From contig DAOUQS010000034.1 in assembly GCA_030625465.1 (NCBI GenBank), positions 1 to 12,396 on the forward strand: 12,396 nt of DNA, given 5' to 3'. The stretch comes from Amylibacter sp. (GTDB lineage Bacteria > Pseudomonadota > Alphaproteobacteria > Rhodobacterales > Rhodobacteraceae). Under the pieces are notes generated by a model. That model did not search any database. It was not told the DNA's origin and worked only from the letters and a program-made list of their open reading frames with translations. Each line of letters opens with the position of its first letter. Positions within the stretch are counted from its first letter, which is position 1. The translations under genes and the position numbers were made by a program. Shown here in pieces: positions 1-5,827 of the stretch.

Positions 1-780
1 GGGCGGCATAATTTGCCCGCCGGAAGAGGCCACAGCCTCAACCGCGCCAGCCAGTGCGCGGGGGTAGCCCAGTCTGGTCATGGCAGGTAAAGTTATCGCC
101 CCGGTAGAAGCTACGTTGGCAGAGGCGGAGCCTGATATAGAACCGAACAATGCAGACGAGATAACCGAGACTTTTGCAGCCCCGCCGCGCAAGCGGCCTG
201 CGGCGGCAGCGGCAACATTCATAAACCCCTGCCCCGCTTCGCCTGCGTTCAAGACCGCGCCGAAAATCACGAAAATGGCAACAATATTGACGGATACACC
301 TGTCAGCTTGCCCCATATGCCGCCCTCGGCGATGGTCAGCGTGCCCAGAAAGCTTTGTAATGGTGTGCCGGGGTGGCCGAATTCGCCCGGAACATACTGA
401 CCCCACAGGCCATAGGCCAAAGCGATGGCGGCCACCAATGGCAGCGGCCAGCCAATGGCGCGCCTTGCCATTTCAAGCACGATCAGTAGCAGTGAAATTG
501 CCAGGGCAGTTTGAAACGGATTTGCGATGAAACCATATTGATCGCCCAAGGCCGACCAGTTCCATGCAATCCAGATACACGCGGCCACACCAACAGCACT
601 GAATATCAGGCCAGTATAGTGTTCAAGCCGGGTTTTAGCGGCAAAAACAAACACCCACGGCAAGGCTAAAGCCATATGCAAAGGACGGCTGACAAGATTG
701 GGGATAAGGCCGGTAAAAATCAGCCATAGATGAAAAGCAATAGACAGCGCACCCAGCGCAAACCAGAAAATACGGGGCAT
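1..780 (-). CDS. TRAP transporter fused permease subunit, TAXI-type (partial, 3' end outside window)
   Basis: This is the membrane part of a TRAP (tripartite ATP-independent periplasmic) importer, which moves a solute handed over by the binding protein using an ion gradient. Reading from the ATG at 780 gives 260 residues without a stop, and the gene runs off the window edge; fused TAXI permeases are usually well over 600 residues, so less than half is present. Hydrophobic segments are seen near residues 5-27, 35-48, 58-76, 88-105, 112-130 and 163-180. The DctM-type core follows, with the glycine/serine-rich stretch GSISGSASANVASTG at 213-227 and an alanine-rich helix leading to GGQIMPP at 254-260. 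The N-terminal hydrophobic region ahead of the DctM part indicates that the small (DctQ-like) and large subunits are fused. The start is preceded by a weak ribosome site (GGAA about 6 bases upstream). It lies 54 bp behind the TAXI binding-protein gene on the same strand, so an operon is likely. The substrate is not predictable. Confidence 0.92.
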   Translation of the reverse strand, partial: MPRIFWFALGALSIAFHLWLIFTGLIPNLVSRPLHMALALPWVFVFAAKTRLEHYTGLIFSAVGVAACIWIAWNWSALGDQYGFIANPFQTALAISLLLIVLEMARRAIGWPLPLVAAIALAYGLWGQYVPGEFGHPGTPLQSFLGTLTIAEGGIWGKLTGVSVNIVAIFVIFGAVLNAGEAGQGFMNVAAAAAGRLRGGAAKVSVISSALFGSISGSASANVASTGAITLPAMTRLGYPRALAGAVEAVASSGGQIMPP

Positions 781-787
781 ATTATTT

Positions 788-827
788 CCAAAGAAAAGGC
801 GTGGCCCGCCCCGTTCGGGCGGGCCAC
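788..827 (-). terminator. Strong hairpin with T-rich tail between TRAP binding protein and permease genes (attenuator or mRNA stabiliser)
   Basis: Positions 801-810 (GTGGCCCGCC) and 818-827 (GGCGGGCCAC) are exact reverse complements; an extra C-G pair (811/817) makes an 11-bp stem with a 5-base loop. On the minus strand the stem is followed by GCCTTTTCTTTGG, a T-rich but interrupted tract. It lies wholly in the gap between the binding-protein stop (835) and the permease start (780). In TRAP operons the periplasmic protein is needed in excess over the permease. A partial terminator that also protects the upstream mRNA from 3' decay fits that need; this role is inferred. Confidence 0.75.
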
Positions 828-834
828 ATTTTAG

Positions 835-1791
835 TTACATCTGATCCGCAGTAAGTGCGGCACCAGCCTCTTGATAATACTTCACAGCACCCGGGTGGAT
901 TTTGCCCTTGATGTTGGACAGCGCGTCAAATGACACCCCGTTCCACCATTTGGCAGCCGCACCCATGCCATCTTTGCCGTCCCAGTAGGTTTTGGTCAAA
1001 GCATAAGCCGTGTCATCATCCATAGACGTCGTTGTGTAGGCAACAACAGGCAGGGATGTTGTGATAATGTCTTCTGTCTGACCTGCATACGTGCCTGCCG
1101 GAATAACCAGCTTGGTACGTTTTGAGGTTTTGATCTGTTCATCGTTCAACGAGATCACTTTAACGCCGGTACCAGCAGCCGCTTCGATCACGTTTGGTGC
1201 CGGAAACGAGCCTGCGGTCACGAAACCATCAATCTGGCCGTTCTTCAAGGCAGGTCCCGCATTGGACAGCTCGACCTCGGATAGGGTCACTTTGCCTTCC
1301 AGACCAAACAGTTTCAGGTATTTAGCACCTTCTTTGGCACCAAATGAGCCTTTGCCCAACAGAATTGTTTTGCCTTCCATGCCTGCAAAATCAGTGACGC
1401 CTGATTTTTCGGACATCACAAAGTGCATGGTCAATGACGGGATCGGGAACAGCGCGCGAATGTCGTTGAATTTCGGATTTGTCTTGTCCTTGAACATCGC
1501 TTTGCCCTTTTGGGCCAGCATCACCAGAACCGGTGGTGTGGTGAACACATAGTTGCCTTCACGCACGGTTGCTTCCATGACGTTTTGAACCGAGCCTTGG
1601 CTTTCTTCTACGGTAACAATAATGCCGCCATCAGAGCCGGCTTTCATTGCTTGCGCAATTTGCACGGCCATCTGGTAATAGGACGATGTGGTTTTCGCGG
1701 ATTTATACGTTATCCGCGTTTCAGCGTATACTGTTGTGGTTAATGCAGCTGCGACCGCCGCACCGATAAAAGCGTTCTTGATAAGTGTCAT
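835..1791 (-). CDS. TAXI family TRAP transporter periplasmic solute-binding protein
   Basis: This is the periplasmic receptor that captures the substrate and delivers it to the TRAP permease encoded next. The 318-residue product starts with a typical Sec signal peptide: a basic start (MTLIKN), a hydrophobic core around residues 7-20, and a likely cut after VYA at residue 23. The mature protein opens with TRITYKSAKTTSSYYQMA, the pattern of TAXI (TRAP-associated extracytoplasmic immunogenic) receptors, which have two alpha/beta lobes. Size matches the family (about 310-340). I chose the ATG at 1791 because GAGGGAG sits 6 bases upstream; an in-frame ATG at 1806 would overlap that site and give a poorer signal peptide. 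A known TAXI structure binds glutamate or glutamine, but ligands vary and none can be assigned here. It is first in the operon, ahead of the hairpin and permease gene. Confidence 0.93.
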   Translation of the reverse strand: MTLIKNAFIGAAVAAALTTTVYAETRITYKSAKTTSSYYQMAVQIAQAMKAGSDGGIIVTVEESQGSVQNVMEATVREGNYVFTTPPVLVMLAQKGKAMFKDKTNPKFNDIRALFPIPSLTMHFVMSEKSGVTDFAGMEGKTILLGKGSFGAKEGAKYLKLFGLEGKVTLSEVELSNAGPALKNGQIDGFVTAGSFPAPNVIEAAAGTGVKVISLNDEQIKTSKRTKLVIPAGTYAGQTEDIITTSLPVVAYTTTSMDDDTAYALTKTYWDGKDGMGAAAKWWNGVSFDALSNIKGKIHPGAVKYYQEAGAALTADQM

Positions 1792-1797
1792 GGAATT

Positions 1798-1804
1798 CTC
1801 CCTC
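1798..1804 (-). promoter_or_regulatory. Ribosome binding site deciding the start of the TAXI binding protein
   Basis: The minus strand reads GAGGGAG followed by 6 bases and ATG (1791). This near-consensus anti-16S match rules in the 1791 start and excludes the in-frame ATG at 1806, which lies just upstream of the site itself. Confidence 0.75.
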
Positions 1805-1867
1805 ATTAGTTCCAGATGTAACCAAATAACATTAGCGTGATTAAATCAAGTTCTTTAAGGGAAAAGT

Positions 1868-1961
1868 GAGAGGCTGGACAGCGACCCAAACGGGACTCGT
1901 TGTGGCTGCTTCCTTCCGGATCTGACCAAGTTGGCGAGGCGCTTACCCGCGCCAACCTCTC
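1868..1961 (-). ncRNA. ffs: Signal recognition particle RNA, bacterial small type (4.5S RNA)
   Basis: This RNA pairs with the Ffh protein to form the signal recognition particle, which takes nascent membrane proteins to FtsY and the Sec translocon. The minus strand carries the hallmark domain IV core: GGTCAG at 1927-1922, then CCGGAAGGAAGCAGCC at 1919-1904, with the GGAA tetraloop at the hairpin tip. The transcript ends also fit: GAGAGG (1961-1956) pairs with CCTCTC (1873-1868) to close the long hairpin, giving about 94 nt. A short T-run (CACTTTTCCC) follows the 3' side and may end transcription. The 5' end predicted from pairing falls 7 bases after the -10 box of the promoter listed separately. 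One base differs from the usual core: A instead of G at 1921, in the symmetric internal loop. The ends are inferred from pairing and could be off by several bases. Confidence 0.93.
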
Positions 1962-1967
1962 GGACTC

Positions 1968-1996
1968 TATTTACAGGCTTCTAATCCGAGCTTCAA
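1968..1996 (-). promoter_or_regulatory. Promoter of the SRP RNA gene
   Basis: On the minus strand a -35-like TTGAAG (1996-1991), a 17-base spacer and a -10-like TAAATA (1973-1968) are spaced as for a sigma-70 promoter. The expected start, 7 bases downstream at about 1961, coincides with the G that opens the closing stem of the SRP RNA. This independent agreement makes the call stronger than box matching alone. Confidence 0.7.
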
Positions 1997-2042
1997 GATG
2001 GTCTAACGTAAAAAATGCAATTGATTTAGCAAGGTTAAGCAC

Positions 2043-2996
2043 ATGCGAAATGCCGAAAACGTCACATTTGGCGCTTCTTCCCTTGATCGGGCCGCCGATT
2101 TACGCAAAACAGCGCCCGAATTGGCAAAAAATGCGTCTGCCACGGCGATAGTGTTTTGGCGCGGCAAGCCGCTTGTGGACACAAAAACCACCAAAATATC
2201 CAAAATGCCGCTGAACCATCCGATTCTTGACGGTGCAGGCCCACAGATTTTTCTGGGTTTGACAGCCAACGCACCGATTTTTGCTTATGATATATCCGGT
2301 TGGGAACCTGATCCGGAACAGCAGGCGGATGACGCTTCATTCTTTGACCAGACTGTTCAGTATCATCCCAAAGCCCCCAAGGGCAGTGCGTTTCAAGAAC
2401 TGCGCGAGATTATGTCACTGCTGTCGCGCGATGACGCGGAACTGGCCGCTGCTGCCAAAGGTGTCTTTGGCTGGCATCAAAGCCACCGGTTCTGTGCAAA
2501 ATGCGGGGCCGCGACGCAAATGGCCGACGCAGGCTGGCAACGCAACTGCCCGACATGCAATGCCGCGCATTTCCCGCGCACCGATCCTGTTGTTATAATG
2601 TTGATCACACATGGCAACAAAGTGCTTTTGGGCCGCTCACCCGCATGGCCGGAAAAGATGTATTCACTGCTGGCGGGCTTTATGGAGCCGGGCGAAACCA
2701 TCGAGGCCGCCGTGCGCCGTGAAGTCTATGAGGAAAGCGGCATCACTGTGGGCAAGGTCGGATATATGACCAGTCAACCGTGGCCGTTCCCGTCATCCCT
2801 GATGATCGGTTGTTATGGCACGGCGACATCCACGGCCATCAATCTGGATGAAAATGAACTAGAGGATGCCTTATGGGTTTCCAAGGAAGATCTTATCGAC
2901 GCGCTTTGCGGTAACAGTGACGATATTCAGCCCGCCCGCAAAGGATCAATCGCACAGTTTCTATTAGAAAACTGGGTGAAAGACAGTATAGCATGA
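2043..2996 (+). CDS. nudC: NAD(+) diphosphatase NudC (NADH pyrophosphatase, Nudix family)
   Basis: NudC hydrolyses NADH/NAD+ to NMN(H) and AMP, and in E. coli also removes NAD caps from RNA 5' ends. The 317-residue protein has the expected order. A variable N-terminal domain covers about residues 1-140. A zinc ribbon follows with cysteines at 151, 154, 169 and 172 (CAKC ... CPTC). The catalytic Nudix domain contains the complete box G-x5-E-x7-REUxEExGU at 212-234 (G212, E218, R226, E227, E230, E231, G233). After it comes SQPWPFPSS at 244-252, the motif that separates NudC from other Nudix enzymes. All metal-binding glutamates are present, so it should be active. It is longer than E. coli NudC (257 residues) because of the N-terminal domain, as is usual in alphaproteobacteria. 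AAGG at 2031-2034, 8 bases before the ATG, supports the start. The SRPBCC gene follows 25 bp downstream and is probably cotranscribed. Confidence 0.96.
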   Translation: MRNAENVTFGASSLDRAADLRKTAPELAKNASATAIVFWRGKPLVDTKTTKISKMPLNHPILDGAGPQIFLGLTANAPIFAYDISGWEPDPEQQADDASFFDQTVQYHPKAPKGSAFQELREIMSLLSRDDAELAAAAKGVFGWHQSHRFCAKCGAATQMADAGWQRNCPTCNAAHFPRTDPVVIMLITHGNKVLLGRSPAWPEKMYSLLAGFMEPGETIEAAVRREVYEESGITVGKVGYMTSQPWPFPSSLMIGCYGTATSTAINLDENELEDALWVSKEDLIDALCGNSDDIQPARKGSIAQFLLENWVKDSIA

Positions 2997-3021
2997 TCCA
3001 GACAGTCAAAGCAGGCAGCAG

Positions 3022-3483
3022 ATGAATTTCACAAGCAAGCAGGATATCCAAGCCCCTGCGGAACATATTTTTCGGCAGCTGTCGGATTTTGACTTTTTTG
3101 AATCCTACGCAATGCGGTTGGGTGCGCAAGTCGAACGCATGGATGTATTCACCCGCCCGCAACCCGGAATGTGCTGGAGTATCAAAGGCCATTTTCGGGG
3201 CAAAGACCGGGATATGGAACTGACGCTGGACAGTTATTATCCGCCCGACACGCTGTCCTATCTGTGTACGGCCAAATCCCTGAACGCGACAGTTTGCTTT
3301 GATATAATACCGCTTAGCCGCGCCGAAAGCCGGATGAAAGTTACCGTGGGGGTCAACGCCAAGGGAATATCCGCCCGTGTGGCACTACAATCGGCAAAGC
3401 TTGCCAAGAAATCTCTGGATCGCAAATTTGATGCCCGTATGCACAGTTTTGCAGCAGCGATTGGTGATAAATATAACGGCTAA
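3022..3483 (+). CDS. SRPBCC family protein of unknown function
   Basis: The 153-residue protein resembles the START/Bet v1-like SRPBCC fold, a beta-barrel around a hydrophobic pocket that binds lipids, polyketides or other small hydrophobic ligands. The typical opening is seen at residues 7-30, where the first strand (KQDIQAPAEHIFRQLSDF) runs into the helix that closes the pocket. Alternating hydrophobic strands follow at about 64-110 (for example MELTLDSYYPPDTLSYLC), and a long amphipathic C-terminal helix covers about 115-150. No signal peptide, membrane segment or catalytic motif is visible, so it is probably a cytoplasmic binding or chaperone-like protein; no ligand can be named. It follows nudC by 25 bp on the same strand with only a weak ribosome site, which suggests translation partly linked to nudC. 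Its stop lies 4 bp from the stop of the convergent FAD oxidoreductase gene, with no terminator between them. Confidence 0.82.
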   Translation: MNFTSKQDIQAPAEHIFRQLSDFDFFESYAMRLGAQVERMDVFTRPQPGMCWSIKGHFRGKDRDMELTLDSYYPPDTLSYLCTAKSLNATVCFDIIPLSRAESRMKVTVGVNAKGISARVALQSAKLAKKSLDRKFDARMHSFAAAIGDKYNG

Positions 3484-3487
3484 AACG

Positions 3488-4795
3488 TCACCCTATCACT
3501 GAAAAGCTGGAATTTTCGTTGATCTTGCGCTTACGCGAGAACGCCCCCAAAGAAATATCCTTGTCGATATAGTCCAGATGGAATGTAATCGGTTCAGCAT
3601 CGTGGTCATAGCCCGCTTCACACGCCTCGATAATCGCAACCATAATCTTGCCGGCAACAGGTGCGTTCTTGAACTGGTTCCCGCTGGTTCCAACGGCAAT
3701 GTAAAACCCGTCCAGATCACTTTTGTCATAAATCGGCATCCAGTCATCAGAGACATCATATAATGCGACAACCCCGCGCGCATGTTCTGGAATGCCCAGT
3801 TCAGGCAGACGTTGGGCCATGCGCATCACCATAGTTTTCCACTGGTCCGAAAAATCCGCATTGAACACATCGGGGTCTTGCACCCATTCTTTCGGGTCAC
3901 AAGCGGGGTCTTCCGACCCGATCAGGATATTATTGCCAATATCGGGGCGTGCGTAAGTGTGAATATCACTGTCGGAATAAACCACGCCGTCACGTTCGAA
4001 ATTCATGCCCTTGGGGGCCGGCACATGTGCCACCTCGTGCCGCAGGGCGCGGGTTTTGATGTTCATCCCGTCACTGACCCCTGCCATATCATTGATCACA
4101 AACGAATGCGGGCCGGCCACATTGATGACGACACGCGCATTAACTTCACGACCATCAGATAAAGTGACACCCTGAACACACCCGTCTTTTTGGCGGATTT
4201 CCGACACTTGTGCATTGAAGAGAAACGCAGCCCCCGCAGCCTCGGCCGCTTGCTGGGCATTGCGCGCGCTTAATTTCGGATCACTGACATAGCCGCCACG
4301 CGGAAAAAATACCGCCCCGTTGACCGCGTCCCCGGTTGCTTGCCCGAAAGCATCGTCATCGGGTCGTTTGGCCGGCTCGAATGTACGGGTATCGGCCCCT
4401 TGCAGATATGTCGGAATATCTTCAACCGCAACGTCGCTATACGGGCACCCGATCCGGTCCATCACCGCGCATACATTTGACAGGTCATTATTATGTGGCG
4501 TCTTGATCACCAGACATCCGGTATCGTGATACTTGATCGGGTCATCGGCCACACCCGCCCCGATATAACCTTCCCAGTCTTTCCAGTAATGCCAGCCTTC
4601 AAAAGCCATGGCACAGGTTTCAAAGGCGGAATAATAGGTGCGGATGATCGCACAAGACCCCGAAGTCGAGCCGTATCCCGCCTCGGGTAGTTTATCAATC
4701 GACAGGGTTTTCCAACCCTTTTTCGCCAGCTCATAGGCGGTACAGGCACCGATTACGCCTGCCCCGATGATAATAGCGTCATAGGATTTTTCCAT
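3488..4795 (-). CDS. FAD-dependent oxidoreductase of the DAO family, substrate unknown
   Basis: This is a flavoprotein of the D-amino-acid oxidase / sarcosine oxidase group, which typically oxidises a C-N bond of an amino acid or N-methylated amine. The 435-residue product begins with an FAD-binding Rossmann fold: IIIGAGVIGACTAYEL at 8-23 (G11, G13, G16), with the ribose-binding acid at D34, then GSTSGSCAIIR at 42-52, the usual second FAD contact. GGYVSDP at 167-173 and the C-terminal FAD motif LDGFYIAVGTSGNQFKNAPVAG around 361-382 complete the cofactor site. There is no signal peptide, so it is cytoplasmic. GGGGGA 7 bases upstream supports the 4795 start; an in-frame ATG at 4816 has no such site. 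It follows pheA by 59 bp with no terminator between, so the two are probably cotranscribed. None of the other subunits of tetrameric sarcosine oxidase is nearby, which argues for a stand-alone enzyme. A sarcosine, dimethylglycine or D-amino-acid substrate is possible but unproven. Confidence 0.88.
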   Translation of the reverse strand: MEKSYDAIIIGAGVIGACTAYELAKKGWKTLSIDKLPEAGYGSTSGSCAIIRTYYSAFETCAMAFEGWHYWKDWEGYIGAGVADDPIKYHDTGCLVIKTPHNNDLSNVCAVMDRIGCPYSDVAVEDIPTYLQGADTRTFEPAKRPDDDAFGQATGDAVNGAVFFPRGGYVSDPKLSARNAQQAAEAAGAAFLFNAQVSEIRQKDGCVQGVTLSDGREVNARVVINVAGPHSFVINDMAGVSDGMNIKTRALRHEVAHVPAPKGMNFERDGVVYSDSDIHTYARPDIGNNILIGSEDPACDPKEWVQDPDVFNADFSDQWKTMVMRMAQRLPELGIPEHARGVVALYDVSDDWMPIYDKSDLDGFYIAVGTSGNQFKNAPVAGKIMVAIIEACEAGYDHDAEPITFHLDYIDKDISLGAFSRKRKINENSSFSVIG

Positions 4796-4802
4796 GGAAC
4801 TT

Positions 4803-4808
4803 TCCCCC
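4803..4808 (-). promoter_or_regulatory. Ribosome binding site deciding the start of the FAD oxidoreductase
   Basis: The minus strand has GGGGGA with 7 bases to the ATG at 4795. The alternative in-frame ATG at 4816 would place this purine tract inside the coding region and has no ribosome site of its own. Starting at 4795 also puts the dinucleotide-binding strand within six residues of the N-terminus, as is normal for this family. Confidence 0.7.
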
Positions 4809-4854
4809 GAATGCAATGATTTAGCCTGTATCAGATATGTGTGTCAGCTTAATT

Positions 4855-5703
4855 TTAGGCGGTCTGCCGGAATATATCCGTCTTATAAACGCCCAGAACG
4901 TCCACATGCGTTGTGAAATAACCCAACTCTTCCAGTGCACGTTTCAGTGCGGGATCATCGGGATGGCCGATCACATCCGCATAAAACTGCGTGGCGGTAA
5001 ACGAGCCTTCGATCATATAGCTTTCCAGCTTAACCATATTCACCCCGTTGGTGGCAAACCCGCCCATTGCTTTGTACAAAGCCGCAGGAATGTTGCGCAC
5101 ACGAAACACAAATGTGGTCATGAACTCTCCACCACCATTTTCCGGAAAGTTCTGTTCAGGGGACATGACCAGAAACCGTGTGGTGTTGTGGTGATTGTCT
5201 TCGATATGGTGCGCCAGAATATCCAGACCGTAAATATCGGCGGCCATTTCAGACGCCAATGCACCCATTTCCGTATTCTCGGATGCGGCCACAGCTTGCG
5301 CGGAACCTGCGGTATCTGGCCCGGCGACCGGGGCAATATCGTGTTCTTTCAAAAACTTGCGGACTTGGCCCAACAATACTGTATGGCTCATTGCCGATTT
5401 GATATCTTCCAGTTGCGTACCTTTTTTAGCCATCAGGTTAATGTGTACGCGCACAAAATGTTCGCCGATAATATGCAAACCCGATTCAGGCAACAAGCTG
5501 TGGATGTCGGCGACACGCCCGTAAGTGGAATTTTCAACCGGCAGCATTGCGACATCCGCCTTGCCCTTTTTCACTGCGGCAATGGCACCTTCGAATGTAT
5601 TGCAGGCAATTGCCTTGGCGTCTGGAAAGGCTTCCTGACACGCTTGGTGCGAATATGCCCCCAAAACGCCTTGGAATGCGACGGTGGCTGGTGATGTGTT
5701 CAT
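4855..5703 (-). CDS. pheA: Prephenate dehydratase (monofunctional)
   Basis: This enzyme converts prephenate to phenylpyruvate, the committed step of phenylalanine synthesis. The 282-residue protein has the periplasmic-binding-protein-like catalytic domain at about residues 6-182, with VAFQGVLGAYSHQA at 8-21, LPVENSTYGRV at 54-64, and the active-site TRF motif within HNTTRFLVM at 172-180 (T175, R176, F177). A C-terminal ACT domain follows at about 195-278; GGFATNGVNMVKLESYM at 214-230 matches the phenylalanine-sensing ESRP region (E227, S228), so feedback inhibition by phenylalanine is expected. No chorismate mutase domain is fused, unlike E. coli PheA; length is normal for the monofunctional type. 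The start at 5703 is preceded by CAGGAAAC with AGGA about 10 bases upstream. It is divergent from the cytochrome c gene and leads a likely two-gene operon with the FAD oxidoreductase. Confidence 0.97.
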   Translation of the reverse strand: MNTSPATVAFQGVLGAYSHQACQEAFPDAKAIACNTFEGAIAAVKKGKADVAMLPVENSTYGRVADIHSLLPESGLHIIGEHFVRVHINLMAKKGTQLEDIKSAMSHTVLLGQVRKFLKEHDIAPVAGPDTAGSAQAVAASENTEMGALASEMAADIYGLDILAHHIEDNHHNTTRFLVMSPEQNFPENGGGEFMTTFVFRVRNIPAALYKAMGGFATNGVNMVKLESYMIEGSFTATQFYADVIGHPDDPALKRALEELGYFTTHVDVLGVYKTDIFRQTA

Positions 5704-5737
5704 TTTATTGTTTCCTGACGGTATGGCATTTGGTGCG

Positions 5738-5766
5738 ATTCTACACCTTGATTGCAGCCATGGGAA
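5738..5766 (-). promoter_or_regulatory. Candidate pheA promoter
   Basis: On the minus strand TTCCCA (5766-5761), a 17-base spacer and TAGAAT (5743-5738) match a sigma-70 promoter (4 of 6 and 5 of 6 bases). The predicted start near 5731 leaves a leader of about 28 nt before the pheA ATG, too short for a leader-peptide attenuator. It overlaps the candidate cytochrome promoter on the other strand. Confidence 0.5.
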
Positions 5767-5776
5767 GGCTTAGAAG
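5748..5776 (+). promoter_or_regulatory. Candidate promoter of the cytochrome c gene
   Basis: TTGATT (5748-5753), a 17-base spacer and TAGAAG (5771-5776) resemble a sigma-70 promoter (4 of 6 matches in each box). The expected start near 5783 gives a leader of about 45 nt to the chosen ATG at 5828 and lies upstream of the alternative ATG at 5798. It overlaps the divergent pheA promoter candidate. Confidence 0.45.
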
Positions 5777-5827
5777 GTCTTCAATGAATCGCGTCATATG
5801 ACGCCCTGCAGCGAAGGTAAACAAGCC

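Noticed and set aside
80..400. Plus-strand frame of 106 codons and a minus-strand frame of 122 codons at the window start
   Set aside because: The TRAP permease reads continuously through this region on the minus strand in a third frame with family motifs, so both are shadows.
1807..1860. Promoter for the TRAP operon (minus strand TTGATT near a TATTTG)
   Set aside because: The spacing is about 15 bases and the -10 match is poor. A promoter is likely here, but I cannot place it.
1900..2151. Plus-strand reading frame of 83 codons before nudC
   Set aside because: It crosses the SRP RNA gene and the start of nudC in another frame and resembles no protein family; it is a chance open frame.
4837..5694. 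Long plus-strand reading frame (285 codons) opposite pheA
   Set aside because: It is almost fully antisense to the clearly recognised pheA. Its Cys/His/Arg-rich composition is typical of a mirror frame and it shows no domain.
5798..5827. Cytochrome c start at 5798
   Set aside because: No ribosome site lies at proper spacing, and it would add ten residues before the membrane anchor. The ATG at 5828 has GAAGG 10 bases upstream.
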